From JBBQNY01 sp038255255 (lineage in GTDB: Bacteria > Pseudomonadota > Gammaproteobacteria > Xanthomonadales > Ahniellaceae), in contig JBBSLL010000012.1 in the NCBI GenBank assembly GCA_038255255.1, forward strand, positions 6,417-70,416: 64,000 nt of DNA, read 5' to 3'. The position numbers and the translations under genes were made by a program. Position 1 is the first letter of the stretch, and each line of letters begins with the position of its first letter. The notes beneath the pieces were generated by a model. That model ran no database searches. It had not been told where the DNA came from and saw nothing but the letters and a program-made list of their open reading frames with translations. Of the stretch, positions 25,802 to 37,600 are shown piece by piece.

Positions 25802-28800
25802 TTGTCGAACCTTGTCATCCATCGAGCGAGTCGCCTCGAGTTTCTCGCCAGGCAACTGCAGCAGGTGCTGTCGGTCACCCGGCCGGGTGACCCATTGCGC
25901 GCCCAGACCGTCGTCGTCGCGCACGCCGGCATGGGTCGGTGGCTGCGCCAGTTCCTCGCGCTCGACGCAATGCCGGGCAACGCGCCGGGCGTGGTCGCCA
26001 ATCTTTCGCTCGTCCTTCCCTTCGAGTGGCTCGACCGGCTCGAAGACGAGTGGATCGGGCAGCAGGTGGCCGAGGGCTGGCAGCGCGATGCGCTGCGCTG
26101 GTCGATCGACGCGGCGCTCGCGCGGCTGGCGGACGATCCCGCGCTGGCGCGCACGCTCCAGGGGGAGGACACAGCGCGACAGCGCTTTCGCCTGGCCGAT
26201 CGGCTGGCCACCTTGTTCGCGCAATATCTGCTCTATCGACGCGAGCGAGTCGCACAGTGGGAAGCGGGTCGCGAGATGCACTGGCAGGCGCGGCTGGGGC
26301 GTGAACTGCGCCGCCGGATACCGGGTCCGCATCGCGGCACCACGCTTGCGCTGCTGCTCTCTGCGCTGCGCGACGAGCAGGTTGCGGGGAAGTCCTCCGA
26401 ACCGCACCTGCTGTTCGGATTCAATCACCTGCCACCAGATCATCTCGCGCTGGCCGAGGCGCTGGCCGGGCGCGCCCCGGTGCACGTGTTCCATCCGGTG
26501 CCCACGTTCGAGTTGTGGGGCGATCTCGCCACCGAACGCACGATCGTGAACTGCGTGGATGCGGAGGCCCTGCACCTCGACGTGGGGCACCGCCTGGTCA
26601 GTGCGCTCGGCGGGCACGCCCAGACGCTGGCCGCGCATTTCGAATCGCACAGCGGCGAGCAGGGTTTTGGCGACGCGCTCGATGCGCATGAGCCGGCGCG
26701 CGACAACCGGCTCGGCATCGTGCAGCGCAGCCTGCGGGAACTCGAGGACGAAGCGACTCTGGACGGCGGGGCGACGGGCGACTCGAGCCTGCGCGTGCAC
26801 GTCTGCCATTCGCGGCTGCGCGAGCTCGAGGCGCTGCGCGACGCGATCCTGGCGCGCCTCCTGGAAAGTCCGGCGCTGCGGCCTCGTGACATCGTAGTGA
26901 TGGCGCCCGACGTCGACGCATACGCGGCACTGTTGCCCGCCGTGTTCGGCGATCCCGAGTTCGCTGCGTGGTTGCCTTACCAGTGCGCCGACCGGTCCCT
27001 GCAGGCGCTGCATCCGTTGCTGGCATGCATTGACCGCCTGCTGTCCCTCGACTCGGTGCGGTTCCGCTTCGACGACCTGCTCGACCTCCTGGCGCTGCCC
27101 GCCACGGCGCGGCGCTTCGGCGCGGACGCGGAGACGATTGCGGCCATCGCGCACTGGGGTCGCGCGGCGGGCGTGTCGTGGGGCCTCGATGCTCGGGACC
27201 GGTGGCCGGACCAGCACCCCGAAGGCGGCGCGTCGCCCGGACATGATCTGCACACGTGGCAGTTCGCACTCGATCGTGCGACCGCCGGATATCTGTGCGG
27301 CAGCGCGGATCCATTACTCGACGGGGTGCTGCCGCTCGCTGACGTCGGCAGTGCCGGCGCACCCGCACTGGCCGTCCTTGCGGACGCAACGCGCGCGCTG
27401 CGTGCCTGGCGCGAGGCGCTGCATGGCGATCGCACCCTTTCCGACTGGGCCGACACCGTGCGGCGCCTGTTGCTGGATGGATTGTTCGCCGTTGCACCGG
27501 ATGACCACGACTCCGTCGAGGCGCTGGCGCGTTGCCGCGCCGCCCTGGCCGCCATCGAGCGCGGCGGCGCGATCGCGGAGCGACGCGATGCCATGCCATT
27601 TGCCCCCGTGCGCGAGGCAATGCGGTCGGCGCTCGGCGGCACTGGCGCGGCGCAGCCTTTCCTCGGCGGCGGCATCACGGTCTGCGGCATGGTGCCCGCA
27701 CGCGCGCTGCCGTTCGCCATGGTGTGCGTGCTCGGGCTCAACGACGGCGAATTTCCGCGCATCGATCGCGACCAGGGTCTCGACCTGATGCAGGCGCATG
27801 GCGAATGGCGACGCGGTGACCGCAGCCAGCGTGAGGAAGACCGGTATCTTTTCCTGGAGGCGATTTTGTCGGCGCGCGAGGCGCTGCATCTTTCGTATCG
27901 CGGCTGGAGCCCACTCACCGGAGACGGGCTCGAACCGTCGGCACCGCTGGCGGAACTCATGTCCTGGCTCGACGACGCAACCGCGCGCCACCCATCGGGG
28001 AACAGGGGCGGCGAGCACCACCCGCGACCATGGCGCGTTGAACATCCCCTGCAACCCTTTGCCGCGCGCGCCTTCGATGGCAGTCTGGCGCAAGTCGTCC
28101 CATTCGATTCCCGGCATCGCGAGGCAGCGCTGGTGTCGCTGACGCCGCCCTCGCCACCGCGGTGTTTCCTCGACGCGCAGTTGTCTGGCGATGTGGCGCC
28201 GACCCTGGAATTGCGCGACGTCGTCGCCTGGTTGCGCGAGCCCGGACGTTCGTTCCTGCGCAATAGCCTCGAGCTCGAGCAGCCATGGCTCGGTCCCACG
28301 GCCAATGCGGGTGAACCGCTCGATGCGACCCTGCCCCGGGACGCGAAGAAAGCGCTGTCGGCGGCGTTGGTCGAGTGTTTCTGGCGCGACGGCGAGCTGC
28401 CGTTGGAGCTGCCTGCCGTGTGGCGACGCACGGGGCTGCTGCCGGGAGGAACCGTGGCGGACCTGGCGTTCGACCAGATTCGCGGGAGCCTCGAAAAAGT
28501 CGCCGGACAGCTGGAGTCCAAGGGCATTGCAGCGCTGGTCGGCGCGCCGCTGCAGTCGCTCGACGTGCATCTCGAGGTGGACGGCCACACGCTGCGTGGC
28601 CGCATCGAGGAGGTTTCTGCAACCGACGGCTGCATGCGTCGCGTGCACTGGGGTGAGCATGCGCGCGTGGGCGATGCGCTCGCCGCATTGTTCGAGTGGG
28701 CCGTGCTGCGACTCGACCGCGCACCCCTCACGCGGCTCCTGCTCTGGCCCCCGGTGCGACCGTCCGACAAGGTCTTGCTCGGTGGCTGGATCGAGCCTGG

Positions 28801-29125
28801 ACAGGTCGCACCGGAAACCCTGTCGGCCTTTGTCGCGACCGTGTGCGCGCGCTACCGGCTCTCGCAGTCACGCCCCCTGTTCCTGCCACCCCGGACGGCC
28901 AGTGCCTACCTGCGGGCCGCCACTCCGGATGCAGCGGCTGCAAAGGCGGCGCAAACATGGCGCGGGACGCAGGGCACGACCGGCGAGGCGGACTACGCAG
29001 AGTGGTCGTTGCTGGCGCGCGGCACCGAGCTGCTGGACGAGGCAGGCCACTGCGCGCCCGAATTCGTGGAGGCGGCGGGCTGGGCTCGTGCAGCCCTCGC
29101 GCAACTGTTCGGAACCGCGACATGA
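25802..29125 (+). CDS. recC: Exodeoxyribonuclease V subunit RecC
   Basis: About 1107 residues (E. coli 1122). RecC holds the RecBCD complex together and reads the Chi sequence. The N-terminus (NLVIHRASRLEFLARQLQQVL, then VVAHAGMGRWLRQFLAL) is the usual RecC start. The middle has GITVCGMVPARALPFAMVCVLGLNDGEFPR (in parts), typical of the inactive helicase fold. No ATG fits; TTG at 25802 gives the expected start, although the frame is open further upstream. The stop overlaps the recB ATG (ATGA). Confidence 0.94.
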   Translation: MSNLVIHRASRLEFLARQLQQVLSVTRPGDPLRAQTVVVAHAGMGRWLRQFLALDAMPGNAPGVVANLSLVLPFEWLDRLEDEWIGQQVAEGWQRDALRWSIDAALARLADDPALARTLQGEDTARQRFRLADRLATLFAQYLLYRRERVAQWEAGREMHWQARLGRELRRRIPGPHRGTTLALLLSALRDEQVAGKSSEPHLLFGFNHLPPDHLALAEALAGRAPVHVFHPVPTFELWGDLATERTIVNCVDAEALHLDVGHRLVSALGGHAQTLAAHFESHSGEQGFGDALDAHEPARDNRLGIVQRSLRELEDEATLDGGATGDSSLRVHVCHSRLRELEALRDAILARLLESPALRPRDIVVMAPDVDAYAALLPAVFGDPEFAAWLPYQCADRSLQALHPLLACIDRLLSLDSVRFRFDDLLDLLALPATARRFGADAETIAAIAHWGRAAGVSWGLDARDRWPDQHPEGGASPGHDLHTWQFALDRATAGYLCGSADPLLDGVLPLADVGSAGAPALAVLADATRALRAWREALHGDRTLSDWADTVRRLLLDGLFAVAPDDHDSVEALARCRAALAAIERGGAIAERRDAMPFAPVREAMRSALGGTGAAQPFLGGGITVCGMVPARALPFAMVCVLGLNDGEFPRIDRDQGLDLMQAHGEWRRGDRSQREEDRYLFLEAILSAREALHLSYRGWSPLTGDGLEPSAPLAELMSWLDDATARHPSGNRGGEHHPRPWRVEHPLQPFAARAFDGSLAQVVPFDSRHREAALVSLTPPSPPRCFLDAQLSGDVAPTLELRDVVAWLREPGRSFLRNSLELEQPWLGPTANAGEPLDATLPRDAKKALSAALVECFWRDGELPLELPAVWRRTGLLPGGTVADLAFDQIRGSLEKVAGQLESKGIAALVGAPLQSLDVHLEVDGHTLRGRIEEVSATDGCMRRVHWGEHARVGDALAALFEWAVLRLDRAPLTRLLLWPPVRPSDKVLLGGWIEPGQVAPETLSAFVATVCARYRLSQSRPLFLPPRTASAYLRAATPDAAAAKAAQTWRGTQGTTGEADYAEWSLLARGTELLDEAGHCAPEFVEAAGWARAALAQLFGTAT

Positions 29126-32100
29126 CGACGTTGCCGGGTTGCGAATGGCGCGGAGTTCCGCTGCGCGACTGCCAGCTCATCGAAGCCAGTGCCGGCACCG
29201 GCAAGACCTACACCATCGTGATGCTGGTGGTGCGTGCCTTGCTCGAGACCGATGTCCGCATCGAGCAGATCGTCGTCACTACGTACACGCGCGCGGCGGC
29301 GCAGCAACTCAAGAGTCGCCTGCGGGCGCAGCTCGACGCGACCGAGCGCGAGCTGGATGCACCGGACCCGGACACGTCGCCTTTCGCCGATTACATTGCC
29401 GGGCGCGTCGCTGTGCTCGGGGCGAGCGAGGCACGCCGGCGCGTGCGGGCCGCGCTGCTGTCGCTCGAACTCGCCTGCATCGACACGCTGCATGCGCTGT
29501 GCGCGCGCATCCTTCGCGATGAGCCGCTGGCGGCGCCGATGACGTGCGACGGCGAGGCGCTCGACGCGTATGCCCTCGGCAGGGAATGCCTGGAAGACGC
29601 CTGGCGTGCGCGGGTACTTGCTGCGTCGCCCGACGACGAGCCGGATTGCTCCGTGCTGCTCGACTGCGGTTTCGACGGTGTGGCGCGCGCGCTCACGCCA
29701 CTGCTCGAACGCGGCACGCTCGAGTTCGTCGCGGTCGACCACGCGGTCGAGCAACTCCGCTGCGCGCATTTCGAAACGCTGCGCGATCCGGCGACGCTGC
29801 AGGCGCTGCGCGAGGTGCTGGACGACGCTGGATCCGAATTCCGGTTGAACACGAAGTTCGCGACTGCGCTGCAGTCGCTGCTGGAGGCACTGGCGAAAAA
29901 TGCCAGGCACTTCGTACCGCCCGAGCACCTGCATGAGGACCTGGCCGCGGCGGCGCAGCACAAGACAAGGCACAAGCGGAAGATCGGCGAGGTCCCGGCG
30001 ATCGCGGCCGTCTGGCAACTGGCAACGTTCGAGCCTGGCGCCGCGCGGGCGCGCACGGCGGCCGCTGTCGAGATGCTCGTGTCGTACTGTCGGACCGAGA
30101 TGCGACGCCGGGCGCGCGCGCGCGACGGTTATACCTTTGGCGATCTGATCGATGCCGTGGCTACGGCGCTGACGTCCGGTGACGGCGACGAACTCGCGGC
30201 ACGACTGCGATCGCGCTGGCCCGTCGCACTGGTCGACGAATTCCAGGACACCGACGCGCTGCAGTACTTGATCTGCACCCGCATCTGGTCGCACGAGGAT
30301 GCGACGCTGCTGTTGATCGGCGATCCCAAGCAGGCGATCTACGCCTTTCGCGGTGCGGACCTGCACGCGTATCTCGCTGCCGCCGCAATGCTCCCTGGAG
30401 CACCGCATCGGCTGGGCGTCAACCAGCGCTCGAGCGCGAACCTGGTCGACGCGGTCAACGCGTTCTACGTCGACGCCGGCGCGGATCCATTCGCCATGCC
30501 GATGCTGCGCTTCGAGGCGGTACTGGCGAGCGGGCGCGCCGATGCAAAGCCGCTGGTCGCCGCGGACGGCACGCCGTATGCGCCCTTGCGCGTGCACCTG
30601 GCGCCCGACCAGGCCTGGACGCGCGGCGCGCTGGATCGATGGTGCCTCGAGCGCTGCGCCGACGACATCGCGGCTTCACTGGCCCCGGGTGGACCGACGC
30701 TCGGTGGCAGCCCGCTCGATCCGGGACACTTCGCCGTGCTGCTGCCGACGCACCGGCAGGTTGCGGAACTGCGTGCACTGCTGCGCGCGCGCGGCGTGCC
30801 GTGCGTGGGCGGCGGCCGCTCCAGCGTCTTCCAGTCGGCTGCAGCCGAAGTCCTCATCACGCTGCTGCGCGCGCTGCTCGAGCCCGGCGATGCGAGGCAG
30901 TGGCGCGCCGCGCTCGCGACGGAACTGTTCGGTGCAAGCCTGTCCGACTTCGACGCGTGGCGACAGGACGCCGCCGCATGGTCCGCCGAGATCGAGCGGC
31001 AGCAGCAACTCGTGCAACGCTGGCAGCAGCAGGGCATCGGCGGTTTGCTGGCGCCCCTGCTGGCCGACCGCTCGGCCGCCATTCTCGCGGTCGAGGACGG
31101 CGAACGGCTGCTCACCGACCTGCGGCACCTGCTCGAGTTGCTCGCGCAGGAAGAGGCGGGGCATGATGGGCCGCGCGCGCTGCTGACGCACCTCGAGCGG
31201 ATGCACGGCGACGACAGCGCAACCGCATCCTCGGATGAGTGCAGCCTGCGCATCGAGGGGGACTCGAATCGGGTGAGATTGTTCACGCTGCACGCGAGCA
31301 AGGGACTCGAGTTCGACATCGTTTACCTGCCCCTGGCCTGGCGCCTGGGGCTCACGGACGGACGCAAGTCCAATCCGGCCGTAGTGGCGCTGCATGACGA
31401 GGCAGGGCGGCCGGTCTGCGACGCGGGCTCGGCTGCTTTCGACCGCAACGAGGTCACGGCGCTCGCCGAGGCGCATGCCGAGCAGCTGCGCCTGCTGTAT
31501 GTCGCGCTGACGCGCGCGCGCCACGCCTGCCACGTGTTCTGGGGCGGCATCGCGAACGGTAACGGTGCGCAGGAAGGGGCGCTCGACGCACACCTCGGAC
31601 GATTGTCCCGCCGCTTCGCTGCCGCCGCGGGAGAGCCGACCTGGCGCGCCTTCGCGGACGCGCATCCACGGGCAGTGACGATCGCGCCGGCGTGTGCGGC
31701 CGGTGAGCGCTGGCGCCCGCGCGATCCACGCGCGCAGGCGTTGCCCGAAGCCTGCCGCGAGCGTCCACCGCGTCCCCGGCGCTGGGCAGTGCACAGCTTT
31801 ACGCGGATCGTGCGCGATTCGGGACATCGCTTCGATCCGGCGAGCGCCGCACCGGCGGATGACGAGACACTGGTCGAGGAAGCCGAAGCGGTTTCCGCCG
31901 ACGCGGGTGGCGACGCCACGTCCTCGCCTGGCGATGACTCCGGTGCTTCAGGTACGCCAGCAGCAGCGCCGCTGGACCGCTGGCGCGCATGGCACGGTAC
32001 GGCGTTCGGCAATGCGCTGCACCACGCACTCGAACGGCTCGATTGGCGGCTGCCGGTCGCTTCCCAGGAGGCTGCACTGCGCGCGGCACTGCGCGAGCAC

Positions 32101-32688
32101 GGCGCCGGCGCATTCGCGCTGCCCGCATTACAGGCGCTGGCCGAACGGACGCTCGCGAGTCCGCTGATCGATGGGATGGCGTTGCGCGACATCGACGCGC
32201 ACGATCGATTGGCGGAACTGCGTTTCGACTTCGCGCTGCACGGCGCGGAAGTGTCGCGCTGGCCTGCGTTGTTCGCGAAGCACGGATGCGCGGAGCTGTT
32301 GCCCGAACTTCCCGCGCAGGGCCCGCTCGATGGCCTGTTGACCGGTGCCGCCGACCTCGTGTTTCGTCACCAGGGCCGCTACTACGTCGCCGATTACAAG
32401 AGCAACGACCTGGGCGAGGGAAGGGACGCGTATCGTGGCGCGGGTTTGCTCGCCGCGATGCAGCGGGGGCGCTACGGATTGCAACTCACGCTGTACCAGC
32501 TCGCCCTGCACCGGCACCTGCGCCAGCGGTTGCCGGATTACGACTACACGCGGCACTGCGGTGGTGCCGTGTATCTGTTCGTGCGCGGGATCACTGGCGA
32601 CGGGGACGCGGGCATTTTTCGCGCGGTTCTGCCGCATGCGTTGATCGATGCGCTCGACGCCGATTGCGCGGGAGTGCCGCGCGCGTGA
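29122..32688 (+). CDS. recB: Exodeoxyribonuclease V subunit RecB (helicase-nuclease)
   Basis: 1188 residues (E. coli 1180). RecB is the 3'-5' motor and only nuclease of RecBCD in double-strand-break repair. Walker A is EASAGTGKTYTIVML near the start, motif II is VDEFQDTDALQY, and motif VI-type sequence YVALTRARHACHV is present. The C-terminal nuclease site has YVADYKSNDLG, with the Asp and Lys required for cleavage. It overlaps recC (ATGA) and recD (GTGA) by four bases each, so the subunits are translationally coupled. The ptrA gene that interrupts the E. coli locus is absent. Confidence 0.96.
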   Translation: MTTLPGCEWRGVPLRDCQLIEASAGTGKTYTIVMLVVRALLETDVRIEQIVVTTYTRAAAQQLKSRLRAQLDATERELDAPDPDTSPFADYIAGRVAVLGASEARRRVRAALLSLELACIDTLHALCARILRDEPLAAPMTCDGEALDAYALGRECLEDAWRARVLAASPDDEPDCSVLLDCGFDGVARALTPLLERGTLEFVAVDHAVEQLRCAHFETLRDPATLQALREVLDDAGSEFRLNTKFATALQSLLEALAKNARHFVPPEHLHEDLAAAAQHKTRHKRKIGEVPAIAAVWQLATFEPGAARARTAAAVEMLVSYCRTEMRRRARARDGYTFGDLIDAVATALTSGDGDELAARLRSRWPVALVDEFQDTDALQYLICTRIWSHEDATLLLIGDPKQAIYAFRGADLHAYLAAAAMLPGAPHRLGVNQRSSANLVDAVNAFYVDAGADPFAMPMLRFEAVLASGRADAKPLVAADGTPYAPLRVHLAPDQAWTRGALDRWCLERCADDIAASLAPGGPTLGGSPLDPGHFAVLLPTHRQVAELRALLRARGVPCVGGGRSSVFQSAAAEVLITLLRALLEPGDARQWRAALATELFGASLSDFDAWRQDAAAWSAEIERQQQLVQRWQQQGIGGLLAPLLADRSAAILAVEDGERLLTDLRHLLELLAQEEAGHDGPRALLTHLERMHGDDSATASSDECSLRIEGDSNRVRLFTLHASKGLEFDIVYLPLAWRLGLTDGRKSNPAVVALHDEAGRPVCDAGSAAFDRNEVTALAEAHAEQLRLLYVALTRARHACHVFWGGIANGNGAQEGALDAHLGRLSRRFAAAAGEPTWRAFADAHPRAVTIAPACAAGERWRPRDPRAQALPEACRERPPRPRRWAVHSFTRIVRDSGHRFDPASAAPADDETLVEEAEAVSADAGGDATSSPGDDSGASGTPAAAPLDRWRAWHGTAFGNALHHALERLDWRLPVASQEAALRAALREHGAGAFALPALQALAERTLASPLIDGMALRDIDAHDRLAELRFDFALHGAEVSRWPALFAKHGCAELLPELPAQGPLDGLLTGAADLVFRHQGRYYVADYKSNDLGEGRDAYRGAGLLAAMQRGRYGLQLTLYQLALHRHLRQRLPDYDYTRHCGGAVYLFVRGITGDGDAGIFRAVLPHALIDALDADCAGVPRA

Positions 32689-34523
32689 ATGCACGCAACG
32701 ACCTCCTCACTGCGCTCGCCGACCCCGAGGCTTTCACTCCGCTCGCCCGGCACGCTGCCCGCTGGGTCCATGAGCGCAGCGGCGATCCGCATGTCGCACT
32801 TGCGATCCTCGCCGCGGCCGCGGCAGAGGAAGCCGGCGACGCGTGCGCGGAGCTGCGCGAGCTCGACGCAACACCGATGTTCGCGAGCGGCCCTCTCTGG
32901 CCCGCGTGGAGCGAATGGCAGAATCGACTCGATTCCAGTCCCTGGGTACGCGCCGACGGCGAGCATCAGCAGGCTGAGGAAGGCATCGCCATTGTCCTGG
33001 GGGCGGACGGCGCCTGCTATCTGTCGCGCGTATGTCGGGATGAAAGAGCGCTGGCCCAGGCCGTGCGCGCGCGCTGCGCCAGCGCGCCGCACGACGCGCC
33101 CGTGGTCGGCGACGACCAGCTTTCGCTGCTCGGCGAACTGTTCGGCCCTGGCGACACCGACCAGCGCGCGGCAGTGCTGGCGACGCTGGATGCCCGGCTG
33201 ATGCTCCTCACCGGCCCGCCAGGCTCGGGCAAGACCCGCACGCTGCTGCGCGCCCTGCTGATGCTGCGCGCGCGTGCAGGAAGACGCATCGACGTACGGC
33301 TTGCCGCTCCGACGGGCAAAGCCGCGCAGCGGATAGGCGAGGCGTTGCGGCTTGGCAAGCAGCAGCTGCGCGCGCAGCTGGGTGACGCGTCGGCGCGCGC
33401 CTGGCTCGAGGAATTGCCCGATGAGGCCGTGACACTGCATCGGCTGCTCGAATACCGTCCTTCGCGCCGTGAGTTTGCGCGCCATGCGCAAAACCCGGTC
33501 GGCGCCGACGTGATCGCGGTCGACGAAGCATCGATGGTCGATCTGGCCATGATGCGCCGCGTATTCGAGGCAACGCCGGCGACCGCGCTGCTGCTGCTGG
33601 CTGGCGACCCGGACCAGCTTGCCTCCGTGGAGGCCGGTTCCGTGCTCGCGGACCTGGTGCGTGCGGGAAGCGCGAGTTCCTACGACTCTGTGGCGCCTGA
33701 TGGAAAAGACCGCAAGGCGCACCCGCCGGCGCCTGACAATTCTGTCCCCCGCGTCGCGCGCCTGCTGCACACGCGACGCAGCGACGCATCGCTGGCGCCA
33801 TTGTTCGAAGCCGTGCGCAACGGCGATTCCGCGGGCGCGATGTCGGATCTGGTCGAGCGTGGGGCATGGCATGAGACCCCCGACCTGGCGGCCCTCGATC
33901 GCTATCTGCGCGCACACGTCGCTCCGACCCACGGCGCGGGCCGGTTCGATGCCCTGCTGTCGGCGCAGGACCCGGCGCTGGCGCTGGCCGAACTGTCGCG
34001 CTGGCAGTGTCTCTGCGCGTTGCGCGTGGGGGCATTCGGCAGCATCGCCGTAGCCGCGCGGATCGAGGCGCTGCTGTGCGATCGCGGCGCGCGCCGCACC
34101 CGCGACGGCGGCTTCCACGGTCGCGCAGTGATCGTCGAGCGCAACGACTACGGCAAGCGTCTGTTCAATGGGGACATCGGCGTGGTGCTGTCCGAGCCGG
34201 ACGGCTCGGCGCGTGCATGGTTCCCGGGGACCGAAGGGACGGGTGCGCAACCGCGCGCGTTCGCACTGGGCGAACTTCCCGTTCACTCGAGCGCCTTCGC
34301 GCTGACGGTGCACAAGGCACAGGGTGCGGAGTTCGATGCGGTGGCGCTGGTGATGCCACCGCAGGATGCACGCGTGCTGGGTCGCGAACTGGTCTACACC
34401 GCACTCACGCGAGCGCGCCACCGCGTGGATGCCTGCGCCACTGCACCGGTGTTCGCGGCGGCACTCACCCGTCCGCAGGCGCGTCGCGGACGGCTGCAGG
34501 AGCGAATTCGCAGCGAGCGATAA
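32685..34523 (+). CDS. recD: Exodeoxyribonuclease V subunit RecD (helicase)
   Basis: 612 residues (E. coli 608). RecD is the 5'-3' motor of RecBCD. Walker A is LTGPPGSGKTRTLLRALL, motif II is VIAVDEASMVDLAMM, and the late motifs are HKAQGAEFDAVALV and VYTALTRARHRVD. The GTG start at 32685 overlaps the recB stop. An open frame upstream is antisense-independent read-through in recB and is not part of the gene. It is followed by a 101-base gap before the ankyrin protein gene. Confidence 0.94.
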   Translation: MNARNDLLTALADPEAFTPLARHAARWVHERSGDPHVALAILAAAAAEEAGDACAELRELDATPMFASGPLWPAWSEWQNRLDSSPWVRADGEHQQAEEGIAIVLGADGACYLSRVCRDERALAQAVRARCASAPHDAPVVGDDQLSLLGELFGPGDTDQRAAVLATLDARLMLLTGPPGSGKTRTLLRALLMLRARAGRRIDVRLAAPTGKAAQRIGEALRLGKQQLRAQLGDASARAWLEELPDEAVTLHRLLEYRPSRREFARHAQNPVGADVIAVDEASMVDLAMMRRVFEATPATALLLLAGDPDQLASVEAGSVLADLVRAGSASSYDSVAPDGKDRKAHPPAPDNSVPRVARLLHTRRSDASLAPLFEAVRNGDSAGAMSDLVERGAWHETPDLAALDRYLRAHVAPTHGAGRFDALLSAQDPALALAELSRWQCLCALRVGAFGSIAVAARIEALLCDRGARRTRDGGFHGRAVIVERNDYGKRLFNGDIGVVLSEPDGSARAWFPGTEGTGAQPRAFALGELPVHSSAFALTVHKAQGAEFDAVALVMPPQDARVLGRELVYTALTRARHRVDACATAPVFAAALTRPQARRGRLQERIRSER

Positions 34524-34624
34524 CGCGGGCCTGCGCCCCGCTTGATGAACTGCAAGTCTCCGGCCGCACACAGGCCGGTGCCGCGGGTGCAGGCCGGAGC
34601 AGCGGGTTACGTATACTGCGGCGC

Positions 34625-37600
34625 ATGTCGACGCCACCTTCGCGCGGCGGTTCGTGGCTGGCACGCCTGGCGTACCTGTTGCCCGCGCTGGCGCTCGCTG
34701 CGCCCGCCGCGTTCACCACGCACCCCGCAAGCCTCATTTTCCTGCTGCTCTCGTTGCCGGTGCATGCGGCGGGGAGCGCGATGCTGTTGCGTGCCGACGA
34801 GGGTCGAACGTGGGCGCAGCTGCTGGGCCGCAACGCGTTGGCACACCTGGTGGCGGTACTGGCATTGACGCTGGCAGTGGTGGTGCTTATCGGCTGGCCA
34901 GTGTTGCGCACCATGCAGGCACCGGATGTCGGCAACGCGCTCTGGCTTTCACTCGGCGTGACGGTCCTGCTGCTCGTGCTGTGCCGAACCTGGCCGGTGT
35001 TCGGCCTGCTGTGGCTTGATTCGGGAGCACAGGACGCAGGCAACAGCGCGACCCGACTGAGCCGTGCCTTTGCATCCGCCTGGCGCCTGACCACGGGTTT
35101 TTTCCCGACGCTCGGTAGCGGCCTTGCGGTCGGCCTGGCGATCTCGCTGCTCGTGATCGGCGCGTTGTGCGTGGCGGGGTTGTGCGGCTCTTTGCCCACC
35201 GATCTGCGGCGCGCCGCGCTGTTGCTGTGGGCCGTCGTGCTGGCTCCACTGGTCAGCCTGTTGACGCTGTGGCGTTGCCGGCGGCTGTTTCACCAGGACC
35301 GCGCGAGTGCGAACCGGCCGAGCGTCGACGAACCGGTGCGCGAACAGGTGCTGGTGACGGAACCGGACGAGTTCGGGCGCGGACTGGATCGCGCCATCGA
35401 TCCGTATCCGCCGAGCGACCCCGCGTCGCTCGCGGCAGGCGTGCTCGGGGCCGCGGCTGCCGGAGAAGTCGACCGCGCGCTCGACCTGTTGCGACAGGGC
35501 GCCGATCCCGCCGCAATGCCCGCACTCGACGCACGCGACCAGCGTTCCCTCCCGATGATCGCGGCAACCCTGCCTGACCTGCGCCTGCTGCGCGAGATCA
35601 TCGCCCTCGGTGGCGACGTCAACCGCGCTGTGGGTGGTCTCACGCCGTTGCTGGCCGCCACACGCGACAGCCTCCAGGGGCGCACCGATACGGTAATGAC
35701 CCTGGTCACGAATGGCGCGGACCCACGCATTGCCGACGCCGCCGGCAACACGCCGCTGCACCACGCGGCGCGTTGCGCCGATCCGGCGCTGGCCGCCATC
35801 CTGCTCGACGCGGGCGCGGATCGCGACGCCCTCAACGGCGAAGGGCACTCGCCGCTCGCCATCGCGGCCATGACCCACAACGGCGTGGTGCTGCGCTGCC
35901 TGCTGGACCGCGGTGCAAAGGCGGAGCCCGCACGCGGCCTGCCCGCGCTCATCGCCGCGATGAGCGGCACCGAGGACCTGCCCGCCCCCATCAAGATCCT
36001 GCTCAAGCACAAGGCCCGCGTCGATGCCCGCGATGTGCTCGGTCGGACTGCGCTGCACACCGCTGCGTTGCACGGACATGCAGCGTGCGTCGACGCCCTG
36101 CTCGCGGCGGGTGCGGACGTCAACGCGCGCGACAACGCGGGCGTCACGCCCCTGATGGAGGCTGCGCGCGCGGGCCACGACGCCGCGCTGCGCCGGCTCA
36201 TCGCGCGCAAACCCGCGGCGAACGAAGTCGACGCCGCGGGGCGCACCGCCCTGGCAATCGCCTGCCAGTCAAAGCGTGCGAGCGCCGACACCGTGCAGGC
36301 ACTCCTGTCGGCGGGCGTTGATCCCCTGATCGCAACGCGCGATGGCAAGCGCGCACTCGACTTCGCAGTGAACGCCGGCCGCTGGCGCGAGGTGGCGCTG
36401 CTCGATCCCGCGTACCCGTTGCCAGCCAGCGTGCGCGAAAACACCGGCGCCGAGGCCGAGGAGGCCGCGGCGTTGGCTTCGTCCTCGGCCCATGCCGGAC
36501 CGGATCGGGTCGCGCTGCTGGCCCAATCGCTGGCGCAGCGTCACTACGCGGCCGCGGAAGAATTGCTGTTGCTGGCGCCGGCGCTCGACGTCGAAGCACT
36601 GACCGAGGCGCTGCTCGGCTGCGCCGGTCGCCTCGACGCGCAAGGCTACGCGCTGCTGTTGCGCCACGGCTTGCACGTTCATTTCGTCGATTCGAATGGC
36701 CAGGCGCTGCTGCATCGCCTGGCCGCGTTGCGACCATTGCCGCTGCGCGTGCTCCGGCTGGTGCGGGGCAGTGGTGCTTCTCCTGCCGGTGGCGCGGCGC
36801 TGACCGGGTTGCTCGCAGGCGCCCTTGCGATGGACACGGCTGGGCGGGCGTACGCGATCCGCATGGCCCGCGATTGGCTCGACGCGGGAGCGGACGCCTG
36901 GCGCACCGGCGGCAGTGGCGAGACAGTCCTGTTCCTCGCCGTTCGGCTCTGCGACCGGCTGCTGGTCGATGCATTGCTCGAGCGCGGCGTCGATGCTCGC
37001 CGCACGAACGCGAGCGGTTGCGGCCTGCTGCATCTTTTGCCTGCGCTCGATGACGAGGACACCGCTGTCGCCATTGCGCGTGCCCTGTTGCGCGCGGGTG
37101 CGGATCCCGCGGCCCGCGACAACCAGGGACAGAGCCCGCAGGGCGCCGCGCTGGCGCGTGGTCGCAACGCGCTGGCCCATTGGCTCGGTTGGTCGCGATG
37201 GTCGCCACCGGGGCGCGCGCTGCTCGAGGCCGACCTGGTCGCGGCAGCCGCCATGGGGGATCGTGTCGCCGTGGTGCGCCTGCTCGATCTGGGGCTGCCG
37301 CTCGACGCGCGCGACGCCCAGGGTTGCACGGCGCTCATCCGCGCGACGGGCGGCGGCCACGCGGACATTGCCGCGCTACTGATCGCTCGCGGTGCCGACG
37401 CGGATGCGCGGTCGAGTTCGGGCATCACCGCGCTGGGGGCTGCGCTCACCTCGGGACGCATCGCACTGGTGGACCGTCTTCTGGAACATGGCATCGCCGT
37501 CGACCAGCGCCTCGTGGACGACGCGACGCCGCTGATGCTGGCTGCCGCGCTCGGACGCGGCGATGGCGTCGGGCGCCTGCTGGCGCAGCGCGCCGACGTG